DNA from: Jaapia argillacea MUCL 33604
Lineage: Eukaryota > Basidiomycota > Agaricomycetes > Jaapiales > Jaapiaceae
NCBI GenBank assembly: GCA_000697665.1
Contig: KL197714.1
Span: 786,728 to 850,727 of the forward strand
Length of the DNA: 64,000 nucleotides
Reading direction: 5' to 3'
Positions 46,571 through 55,714 of the stretch are shown here, in pieces. The notes beneath the pieces were generated by a model. The model ran no database searches. It was not told the origin of the DNA and saw only the letters and a list, made by a program, of their open reading frames with translations. Within the stretch, counting starts at the first letter, position 1. The number at the start of each line of letters is the position of its first letter. A program made the position numbers and the translations under genes.

Positions 46571-47700
46571 TCAAATGAATTGGTGTAAGAGGGATGCTGG
46601 GGTGCCCGTCAAGCGGGAATGTTCTATCGTGGGCGGATGTCGATAAGATGTCCCGATCGTGATCCTGGAGGGAGCGGAGGTTGGCTGCCTTACGCTATAA
46701 TGTTGTCCGGTAGGACGAGGAACGACTCCAGCGCCTGGGGGTACGACGCTATTTCTAGGCGTCAAGGAAGAAGCCCATCGGGAATCTGAGGGCGTGTTGG
46801 CGGGTGGGGAGTTGTAGGATGGCGTAGCTTGATCGGAAACGTTTACGATCCTAAGTAATATTGCAGGTGGGTTCCCGGCGAGCGGTATGGATAAGAAGTC
46901 GTTAACTCGACTAGGAGCCGTTGGCATACATGGGCGATCGTTGGTCCCAACGGACGGATTCCATGTGACCGTCGCGTTGACCGAGTGGTCTTGCTGGCTA
47001 CGCGTACCATCTGACGACCTGGATGACCCTGACTGAATCGAACAGGTCCGATTAAAACTCCTCCGGCAGGTCGCACAATAGCAAAGAGATTGACTGTTTC
47101 CCCCAATATACGCAACGTTCGTAGAGGAGTTGACACTGAAAAGCCTTGTGGTGTCATGTTCCACGTCCGGCCATGATATCGCCGTGACTGATGACCGGGG
47201 AGAATCCAGGGGTAAATCATCGTCATTCACTGTATGATGTTCTGCAACTCCTTGCGACGGATCCTGCCGCAGCCGCAGTGGGGTGGTCAGGATGATATTC
47301 GACACATCGAAGTGTTGGGATGCTCACGATCTCCCGATCATTGTCGGAATTGTCAACAGTATTGACCACTCTCCCTAATATGCCCAACAACAGGGAGGCA
47401 AATCCACGGGATGCTTTACCGATGAATGCTTTTGTGTGAGTGCCAATTTCCCGAAGATGATAAGTCGCTGCATCTCCTTGAATACTCTCGTGGGTGACTG
47501 CCAAGAACGAATTCGAGTCAACGACGGTCAATATTAATGGACTACCTGAAACGACACTCACCTGCTGAGGAAGTTGTGACTACCGATGCCCTAGACGCAC
47601 CGACACTGTCAGCTTGGAAAGAGTGACAACGAGGAGATTGTGGATGAGGCGGATTGTAGGCGGGCTCATTCAACTGTGGGGGAGCGGTTGAGCCGTGGGA
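46571..47700 (-). pseudogene. Family X, copy X4 (5'-truncated, altered C-terminus)
   Basis: Exon 2 is recognisable (THESIQGDAATYHLREIGTH), as are exon 3 (DPSQGVAEHHTVNDDDLPLD, YCATCRRSF) and exon 4 (QHYSVRQPTSAPSRITIGTS). Relative to X1-X3, one extra base just before the SLLHQF block shifts the frame, so the protein would end HQFI at 46571 and lose GRARGMGKTS and the last exon. Upstream, the first exon is open (PAYNPPHPQSPRC) but has no start codon: it is cut at about 47700 by retroelement RNase H sequence. The sequence between exons 3 and 4 is also open in frame. Probably a non-functional or altered copy. Confidence 0.65.
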
Positions 47701-47930
47701 ATCTGACATCGTCATCTACTCCGATGGATCGGGCCTCAACAACGCAATTGGCGGGGCAGCAGTTGTCTTTCAGGAGAAAGGGCGAGAATCAGGGGAGCAT
47801 CTTCAGTACTGCCTCGGTGAGGCAGATGACCACACGGTTTTTGAAGGTGAACTAGTAGGAGCAATGCTAAGTTCCACCTCATTCACAAATTTCGCACTGC
47901 CCGATCCGTTTTCATTGGCATAGATAAACA
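47700..47930 (+). mobile_element. Retroelement RNase H fragment (fossil)
   Basis: About 230 bases resembling the RNase H domain of a fungal retroelement, most like those of non-LTR (LINE, Tad-like) elements: YSDGSGLNNAIGGAAVVF carries the first catalytic Asp in its YxDGS setting, and DDHTVFEGELVGAMLS the Glu block. It is broken and no other part of the element is present. It begins exactly where X4 sequence stops and ends where repeat R1 copy e begins. Assignment to LINE rather than another retroelement class is inference. Confidence 0.7.
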
Positions 47931-47944
47931 GAGTCGGCGCTAAG

Positions 47945-48260
47945 GATGAGGGGTTGGGATTTCGATCTCACCTCCGATCGCGACATGAGACTACCGGAAG
48001 TGTATCACTGCAGAAACAATGATGGATGAATAAATAGATACAAAGCAAGATAACAGCGACAGCGGCGTTTCGACGATTTAGACAACATACAGTACACTCA
48101 ACTAGCAGTAGCGAGGCGAGATCCAATAGCCAGAATGTTAGATAGTTCGGTCATATAGCGACATAGCATGGGTGGAAGGACATAATATGCGAAAGAAATA
48201 GTGAGACGTGCCGAATAGAAAACATCGAAAGAGGACTCTGGTGACGAGAAAACTCTGATC
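47945..48260. repeat. Array repeat R1, copy e
   Basis: Lacks the first 60 or so bases of the repeat, being joined to the retroelement fragment, and starts at the block GATTTCGATCTCACCTCCGA. It shares ATACAAAGCAAGATAACAGC, CATACAGTACACTCAACTAG and GCATGGGTGGAAGGACATA with the other copies. Confidence 0.85.
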
Positions 48261-48431
48261 TATGCGGGGTGTCGCATGATAGCGAATGGATCGATGAACC
48301 TGTCGCCTGGGTTGACCGATTGTCCTGTAAGATCATTTTGTCGGAAAACTTGGGGGGAGGGGGGGCATATGAAATATAACAACATACAGATGTGTTCCTC
48401 ATCCCGCGAGCTCGGCCCAGCAGGCCTTCAG

Positions 48432-49600
48432 TCAAACGAATTGGTGTAAGAGGGATGCTGGGGTGCCTGCCAAGCGAGAATGCTCTATCGTGGGCGGATA
48501 TCGATAAGATGTCCCGATTGTGATCCTGGAAGGAGTGGATGGTGGCTGCCTGACGCTATAATGTTGTCCGGTAGTATGAGGAATGATTCTAGCTACCGGA
48601 GGTACGACGCTATTGCTAGGCGTCAAGGAAGAAGCCCGTCGAGAACCTGAGGGCATATCGACTGTTGGGGAGTTGTAGGATGGCGTTGCTTGATCGGGAA
48701 AGTTTGCGATCCTAAGTAGTATTGCAGGTGGGTTCCCAACGAGCGGTATGGATAGGATGATTGGTCACTCACCCAGGAGCCGTGGGTAGACATGGGCCAC
48801 TGGTTGTCCCAGCAGATGGAGTCAATGTGGCCGTTGGGTTGACTGAGCGGTCTTGCTGGCTATGCGCATGATCCGACGACCTGGATGACCCTGACTGAAT
48901 TGAACTGGTCCAAATAAGACTCCTCCGGCAGGTCACACAGTACGCAAGAGATTGACTATTTCCTCCGATGTGCGCAACGTTCGTAGAGGAGTTGACACCG
49001 AAAAGCCTTGTGGTGTCATGTTCCACGTCCGACCATGTTATCGCCGTGACTGATGACCGGGGGGAGTCTAAAGGTAAATCATCGTCGTTCAATGTATAAT
49101 GTTCTGCACCTCCTTGTGATGGATCCTGCGACAGCCGCAGTGGGGCGGTCAGGTTGATTTTCGACACATCGAAGTGTTGGGACGCTCACGATTTCTCGAT
49201 CATTGTCGGAATTGTCAACAGTATTGACCACTCTCCCTAAGGTGCCCAACAACAGGGAGGCAAATCCACGGGATGCTTTACCGATGAGTGATTTTGTATG
49301 AGCGCCAATTTTCCCAAGGTGATAAGTCTTCGTATCTCCTCGTAGACTCTGGTTGGCAGCTTGCAAGAACGAATTTGGGTCAACTCAACGACGATACCCG
49401 GACGACTTGAAATGACACCCACCTTCAGAAGGAGTTGTAACCACCAGTGCCCTAGATGTACTGGCACTATCAGCATGCAAGGAGTGGCGACGATGTTGTA
49501 GATGTGGCGGGTTGGAGGTGCTTGCGTTCAGTTGTGGAGAGGAGTCGTGGGAATGTTGTGGTGTCGTTGGCCAGGCCAATCGCCTTTGGTTGGGCGGCAT
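48432..49600 (-). CDS. Family X protein, copy X5 (altered C-terminus)
   Basis: Fifth copy. The start at 49600 gives MPPNQRRLAWPTTPQHSHDS. Exon 2 is more divergent (NQSLRGDTKTYHLGKIGAH); exon 3 carries DPSQGGAEHYTLNDDDLPLD and YCVTCRRSL; exon 4 MPSGSRRASSLTPSNSVVPP and SRITIGTSYRYPPTIEHSR. It shares with X4 the one-base insertion that makes the protein end HQFV, so X4 and X5 descend from one copy after that change. The old last-exon sequence (DNRSTQATGSSIHSLS) can still be seen downstream near 48300 but is out of frame. Whether the shortened protein is made is unknown. Confidence 0.5.
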
Positions 49601-49609
49601 TTTACCTCG

Positions 49610-49860
49610 GCCTGTGAGGGATCCAATAGCAAATCGAATCAGAGCGTGGGAAGATAATGAGTGCGGTCATGATCAGGTAGGTTTGATCGTTCGTCTGATT
49701 ATATAATATTACCAAAAGTAGAAATTTGTGATGGCCTGAGAACTCCCCAAGCGATTACCATGGAGGTCAATTCCCACAGACGTTCCGGGAGCCATGGTCT
49801 ATGAGCGGGTCCCGTGTTTGGGGGACCAGAGACTGAAACCGGTCCGACTCTTTCTGTTTA
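49610..49860. other. Array spacer between X5 and transporter copy D
   Basis: About 250 bases with no gene. No fragment of the small fungal gene is recognisable here, unlike the corresponding place in the other units. Confidence 0.5.
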
Positions 49861-49864
49861 CCTT

Positions 49865-50690
49865 TATGTTAAGATCTGCTACGTAGCGGGGGGACGAGGG
49901 GTCGGTTTCTTAACGGATGTATCATATCTTCGCAGTTGGAATAGCTGTCACTATGGTCGGATATGTATATGGAACCAGCTCGAGTGAGTGCCCGATTCTT
50001 TTCTCTTCCCCTGCCCACGAATGGTTGAGGAGCGTCACCCGCTCTCTCGTGCCTTAACATATCCCCAGAAGCTCAGGACCCCACCAAGGTTACCTCCCAT
50101 TCTTCAGCAGCTGTTTATCTCCCTGAGCCTCCCCTGCTAGGTGGTCACACCGGTTGAAAACGTAGTTGGCCAGCTATTTTCTGGTTGGCTCATGGACGTC
50201 CTTGTACATCCCTTTGTCTGTGTCCCTGCTCACCATAGGCGGGTGAAGATGACATCGAGTCAATCATCACCATGGCCGTCACCTTTGGCAAGCAATGTCC
50301 GGATCAGGACCCGCCACTGAGCATTGTGGGTGCGATTGTGGTCTTGCGTTTCATAGTAGGTTTCCTACCAAATGTTATCGCCCATAACAAATATTAATTC
50401 ATGTAGACGGGAGTTGGAGTTGGGGATGACCGCCCGCTGAGTGAGATCATCTCCTCCGAGTTCGCTGCGGTCGGCCTTTGTGGTAAACTCATGATGGCTG
50501 TCTTTGCTTTCGAAGGGTGGGGAAATCTCTTTGGTTGTGCTGACTACTTACATGGACTTCATCATTAGCGACACAATGCCTACTCTCAACCACGTGGTCC
50601 GTACAGTATATGGCGCCTGGTCATTGGGTTGGACTGTATTCCATCCGCATCCGCCATATATAGTGGGAGAGGAAAGGGAGTATTGCATGG
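49865..50690 (+). pseudogene. PHO84-like phosphate transporter pseudogene, copy D (N-terminal half)
   Basis: Traces in order: helix 1 region around 49900-49980 (FAVGIAVTMVGYVYG after allowing frame breaks), VTPVENVVGQLFSGWL around 50140, FGKQCPDQ near 50290, and a region equivalent to SSEFAAVGLCGKLMMAVFAF near 50457. Several frame breaks and small deletions. It ends before the short R1 copy f, like its relatives. Confidence 0.75.
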
Positions 50691-50760
50691 TCGTGCGAGG
50701 GATTTTTGAGGAGGAGCTGTAACGCTTGGACGCTGCAAAGTGTTCATTCGGACGGAGCTG
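50690..50760. repeat. Array repeat R1, copy f (start only)
   Basis: Only the first 70 bases remain: GCATGGTCGTGCGAGGGA, GAGGAGGAGCTGTAACGCTT and CTGCAAAGTG with GGACGGAGCTGAGG. The sequence then departs from the other copies. No family X gene follows, so this marks the right edge of the array. Confidence 0.8.
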
Positions 50761-51290
50761 AGGAAATATGAATCCCTTCACCGAGCCACGAACTTGAACC
50801 CCGTTGGGCACTCTGGAATCTCAGCTGTGTCTGCTGTCCTCTATCCCATTTTGCGTTTCGTACCAAACGCCTCATACTTTTCATTCCAACATTTCAAGGG
50901 CTCACTTTGAGCGAACGATCAGTTCCTACGCTGATTGGTTGAGCAGGGGCTTCAGACTTCGAGAGCACGTCGGTTGGAATGCGAAATTCAGGTTATCTGA
51001 ACTGGCTGTATGCCTTGTCAAAGTTCAAGTACGAATTTTGATACTTGTGTTGGCATCCCCTCAATAAACTCACTTCGGAACAGCGTAAATCTCAGTCCTC
51101 TGCAGACGTTAATCGAGATCTCCGGACCTCGGTCTCACAACGGCGCAAAATGGCCTGCTCAAGCGCCCACGAACACCCATCCAAGGCGCTTGTTTAGAGT
51201 TCGTTGATCCCGGTCACCAGCCCTTCCCTTAAGAACATCAAACAGAAGGATCCTCCTGCCTTCCTCTGAATCGGAACCGCAACCCTCACA
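50761..51290. other. 5' flank of the intact small fungal gene
   Basis: About 530 bases. The part around 51015-51060 and 51230-51290 is related to sequence upstream of fragment 4. It should contain the promoter of the gene at 51291. No TATA box is obvious. Confidence 0.5.
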
Positions 51291-51888
51291 ATGCCTCGTA
51301 GTGTCTACCTCCTCGTCTATCACTCACCCTTATTCCCCGCACATTGGGGCCTCTTCATCCCTTACCCCGTTTCCCTCTTGCATCCCTCCACGGCCACAGT
51401 TCCCGATGACGAGGGGTCACCCTCTCAAAAGACAGCGATCGGGAAAGTGATACATGTACATGGCGATTCGTTCAATGGCTTCGCACATCAATTCAAGAGG
51501 AATTATGAACATGATACGACTCAGAGGGCACATAGTTTGGTTTGGTTGTGTGAGGTAGGGGATGAATGGGTTGGGGATGGGGAGGACGAGAAGGGTGACG
51601 AGAGGGAATTGAAGTTGGATGTTGAGCCTGTCGACGAAATTGAGAGGAGAGCTTTGAGTGTTCCGGCTCCTGGACCGAGCTTGAAACATGCGGGGAATCT
51701 AGGAGGGGTGCGTTATTCGTTAATTCTTGCTTGTGTTTGGGGTGTTGACTGAGTTTCGGTCCTAGGGAAAGAAAGTGGAGATCAAGAATTGTCAGACTTG
51801 GCTTCGTGATTTTGTGCAAGTTTTGGTCGAAGAAGGTATATTTCCGAGTTCGGCTCTCGCTGCTTTGGATGCTGCTCCGAAGAATTGA
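51291..51888 (+). CDS. Small conserved fungal protein (DUF6914-like, tentative), 179 aa
   Basis: Exons 51291-51707 and 51766-51888 join in phase over a 58-base intron. The protein begins MPRSVYLLVYHSPLFPAHWG, continues HVHGDSFNGFAHQFKRNY, an acidic stretch (VGDGEDEKGDERELKLDV), PAPGPSLKHAGN, and ends in VEIKNCQTWLRDFVQVLVEE and GIFPSSALAALDAAPKN. This N-terminal motif plus KNCQTW tail is a pattern I recall from uncharacterised fungal proteins; the DUF number is from memory and unverified. No signal peptide is expected. It is the only intact copy; three partial copies lie in the array to the left, so it is the likely source, or the survivor, of the duplicated segment. Confidence 0.72.
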
Positions 51889-52652
51889 GTGGAGGCTGCG
51901 GCTTTCAGGGTTTCTGAAGAGTGCGACTGAGCTGCTGGTGGCCTTGTTCTCTTCGGCTTTGAGAGTTGGTGTTGAGGTTCCTCGGTTAAGTATTGGGGTT
52001 GTTATGGGACCTCCCGACTATCCGACAAGCAGGTGTGGTCCGTGTTCTTCCTCTAACGTTGAACTTGCTGACTTTCCTAATCTTTTGTTGTGAATAGTGA
52101 ATGGACTTATCGCAACTGTCGTATTACGCCACAATCTTCATTACCGCAACAATGCTCGTTGCTCGGGTGGAAGTCACGTGGGGGTGATACACGAGGCCCA
52201 TCAATTCCATGTATCCGGAAGGCGCCAAACTCCAAACCTCGTGTTTCTCCATACGTGGCCATGCCCTTGCACACTTTGCAATCTGTGGACTGATGAGGGG
52301 TCTCTCCGTGCTCTAAGTCGGCAACACTCTCCGACCGGTGAAGTGTGATTGGATCGAGTGACGCGGAGAGTTCAGCAAGACGTCATTTCCAATCACCTCA
52401 ACGCTTTGCCTCGAGGCATCGCAGCACCTGTCAACATTTTTAGGATCTGCGGCGGGTTGCTTGCCTGCTTGCTCCGCGCTTTGTTGCATCACCCTGGCTT
52501 GACCTTGTTGCGCTGTGACCTCCTCTGGTGTACGATATTAGAGAGTCGGTTGGGGCTGGTTTCACCGACATCTTTGCTTCTCCAACCATCCTTACTCGCC
52601 ACACAAACGACTTCAACGACTGGATTGAACGTATACGCTTCCTCGCTAAAAG
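51889..52652. other. Intergenic region before the GH16 cluster
   Basis: About 760 bases; the first part is likely 3' UTR, the last part the promoter of GH16-A. Short frames here show no family resemblance. Confidence 0.45.
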
Positions 52653-54299
52653 ATGAATCTTAGCATGCTGCTGCTCGTCTTTTTGTCCTCGCTTTTCTCC
52701 AATGCTGCCTCATACAGCCTGGTCCGATCTTACTCCGGCCAGACCTTCTTCGATGATTGGGATTTCTATGGGTATTGGGACAATCTCACCTTAGGTGAGT
52801 TCATCATGCGGGGCTTCCTTACCATCCCACATCACCCTCTCATCTCAACTGACACCGTTTGGAATAGGTGATGTGTGGTGGCTAAATCGGAGCGATGCCA
52901 TGACACAAGGTCTGGCTTACATCAATGACGCTGGGAGGGCGGTCATCAAGGTGGTCAATTCGTCGAATGTACCGTTCAATCAGAAGCGGAACACTGTACG
53001 TCTCCTCTTGCGTTGTGTGGGTTCTGTGTGATTTTGATGTGGCGCGTGACGTAGGTGCGAATCACGACGCAAGATTCGTATGGTGTGGGGAGTTTGTGGA
53101 TCCTCGACGCAGTGCATCTTCCCTATGGTTGTTCGGTACGCTTTTCCCTCTCCCATAAATCATCGCTCTTGGCAGCTTCTTGACCTCGCTCATTTGTAGG
53201 TCTGGCCATCTTTCTGGACTAAAGGCATCCTCTGGCCTAACGACGGCGTAAGTCATCGCCACTTCCACCACACTTCATCATCGCTCACCCAAGCCCCTTA
53301 GGAAATCGACATCATAGAAGCTGTGAATATCATGCCAGCCAACCAAATGGCCCTGCACACCCTTACTGGATGCACTCACCCCAACACAACCAACGAAGTG
53401 GGAGCTTATCTTGAGGCTGATTGTTCGAGCTCTGCGGGGTGTACTGTTGGTGAAACGAAAGCGAATAGTTTCAATGCTGGGTTCGCGGCGGCTGGTGGAG
53501 GTGTTTGGGCGACGCAGTTTGATGTCTCTGGTATCTTGTGAGTCACGTCGATCTTTGCGACAATTCGTTTTAGAATTCTCATTTTGTTTCCGTTGGCAGC
53601 ATCTGGTTTTGGAGTGTAAGTTTTGAGTCCCGTCAACATTTCGCCCCACTAATCACCTTGATGCCATCCAAAAGCGCGCAAACGTACCCGCTTCCATCTC
53701 GCAAGCAACGAATACCTCGGCGATCACTGATTTATCACAATGGGGTCCACCTTCCGCTAGTTATCCTGCGTCTACTTGCAACATCACCGAGTTCTTTGGA
53801 CCCCAACAATTAGTGCTTGATATCACGCTCTGTGGAATCTGGTGCGTCCCTCGTTGCTTTTGGGGATGTCTGGTTCTGATCATCAGCGATAGGGCTGGTA
53901 TCGGGCCCGTGTATAACGCTACGTGCGGAAGCTCTGGTCCCACGGGACTTTGTGTATGTCTTCCATTCTCTCGAAAGTACGCAACGCAAACTCATTACTC
54001 CATCCTCATTGTGGGTTTAGTATCAAGACAACGTAGTAGGCGCTGGAAGCCCGAAATACGACAATGCATATTTTGAGATCAACTACGTACGAGCGTATGC
54101 AACCGGGGCTGCTGTCCCTACGCCACCTGCAGCTGCGGCTGACAATGCACCGTCCGCGACAACGACGGTCAACGGGTCAGGAGGACTGAAAGGCTCCGGG
54201 AGCCAGAGATTGGATGCGGGGAGGTCGTGGAGTCTCGGTATCTTTTGCGCTGTGCAGGTTCTGGCGGGGATGATCCTGGGTGGGTATATGCTGTGGTAA
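52653..54299 (+). CDS. Secreted GH16 beta-glucanase, GH16-A
   Basis: Endo-beta-1,3(4)-glucanase-like enzyme of glycoside hydrolase family 16, acting on laminarin-type or cell-wall glucans. A signal peptide (MNLSMLLLVFLSSLFSNAAS) is followed by YSLVRSYSGQTFFDDWDFYG. The core has VRITTQDSYGVGSLWILDAV, LPYGCSVWPSFWTKGILWP, and the active site EIDIIEAVN, where the first Glu is the nucleophile and the last the acid/base. ALHTLTGCTH and GGGVWATQFD follow. The C-terminus has an Ala/Ser/Thr-rich linker and a final hydrophobic helix (LGIFCAVQVLAGMILGGYML), suggesting a membrane or GPI anchor. Seven or more introns; one lies directly before EIDIIE and is absent in the three paralogues. It is the most divergent of the four. 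Confidence 0.9.
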
Positions 54300-55714
54300 C
54301 GACTGTCTAGCGGGTGAGGAGCTCCCATCGATCTGACGATTTCTATTTTATGAACTTGGTCGTGGTTTGGGCGTGGTTTATGCCGTGGTCCGAGACATTT
54401 TACACTATGCCTGCTGGTACTTTGTAGATCTTGTATCGATTAGTTCGTTCTATCTCTGCATGTATAGCCGCAATGAGCTCTTGAATACATATACTTAGAG
54501 TCGTGGTTGGTTTGATGCGTGTTTGTGAGTTGAGTTGGTCGCGTGGGCTGTAAAACTGAGCTTCCGAAGTTCCACCATCATGAAGCTGTTCCCGACATTA
54601 CCTCTTACCTCGTGTAAAGTTGCTAGCTCTTTCTTCTTCTTCCCATGGTGCCCTGCTGGCTTGGCTCTGAGAAATACTCGTTCTCCGGGGCCGTGCTCAC
54701 GATCTCACGGCCTGCTTCTGTTCTATATCCACTGAGCCATCATCGGCGACTTCGCCGCATGGTACCACAAGCATAGAACCAAGAAGTCGCAGCTCCGTGA
54801 CCACGAGTTCCGTCCTCGACGGCACCTTGAGTATTTGGACTATAGCCATCACCTACGGGAGAACAACGAAGTATCATTGGTGCCGTATGTCGGGGAGGTC
54901 GGTGAGTAAATCTGTCTTTATCAGTCTATCCTGCCCGGCTTGCCGACATGGACGACTAGGATGAGAAACGTTGCTGTCAATCTCCGTGGACACCGGTTCG
55001 AATGTGGGCTTATTTGACCGTCGCAGAACATCTAATGGCAGGAGCGACACAGTCGATAATATCGTTAGGCATTGTGTGGAAATTGCTCGGGACCAACATC
55101 TGCCCCCACGAGGGACTCCGACATCAGTCTTTGGCGTCCTTGTTCTCCAGCCGTCTGGAGTTAGACTTGAGCTGACAGGCACCTGCCAGATAAAAGTTCA
55201 TGAGCAATCAAGCCGGGAAGGAGGGTTCCATTGAAGTATTCGCACAGGTTTTCTTCGCTATCCACTCCTGTATACTGATGCTAAACGTCGTCGCCGAAGG
55301 CAGACTTCAGACCAGGATTACACAGGTGCTGGGTTTGCATTCTCTGACAATGCCAGGCCAGTTGTGCGCCTGCACGTGATCGCGATATCGCAAGCCCCTA
55401 AACGCGTCCGTGGGAAAGCCATCCATCTGCATCGTGTTCTGGTCCTCTCATGTCAAATCTCGGCCCCCCATTGGCCGCAACCTTCCATGTCTATCGCTGA
55501 TGTCCGAATAGGCGCTCTGGCCTCCGTTGCGGTCTGCTCTCCGCATGGAGGCGGTCAGTTTGGTTGTTGCTGGGAATGAAACCGGGTAACATACCTATTT
55601 TTCGCTCCTTGCTCTGACTTGCCTGTGCTATAAGTTCCAAGACTAGCGACCACTCGTTTCCCTGTCTGTTATAACTATTGACCACCGACTGACTTCAAAA
55701 TCGTCGCGACGACC
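54300..55714. other. Region between GH16-A and GH16-B
   Basis: About 1.4 kb. A plus-strand stretch at 54737-54910 reads GDFAAWYHKHRTKKSQLRDH and VSLVPYVGEVG, in a style that could be a fragment of a host gene; I cannot name it. The rest shows nothing. The right end holds the GH16-B promoter. Confidence 0.4.

Noticed and set aside
47640-47855. Plus-strand frame of 71 codons starting MDEADCRRAH
   Set aside because: It runs across the X4/RNase H seam in a different frame from both and matches nothing.
54985-55005. GGTTCGAAT resembling a tRNA B box
   Set aside because: No A box at the right distance and no cloverleaf could be drawn.
54971-55234. A DTGSN motif that suggested an aspartic protease or retroelement protease
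   Set aside because: No second protease motif or other element part is nearby, and the five-residue match is too short to support a call.
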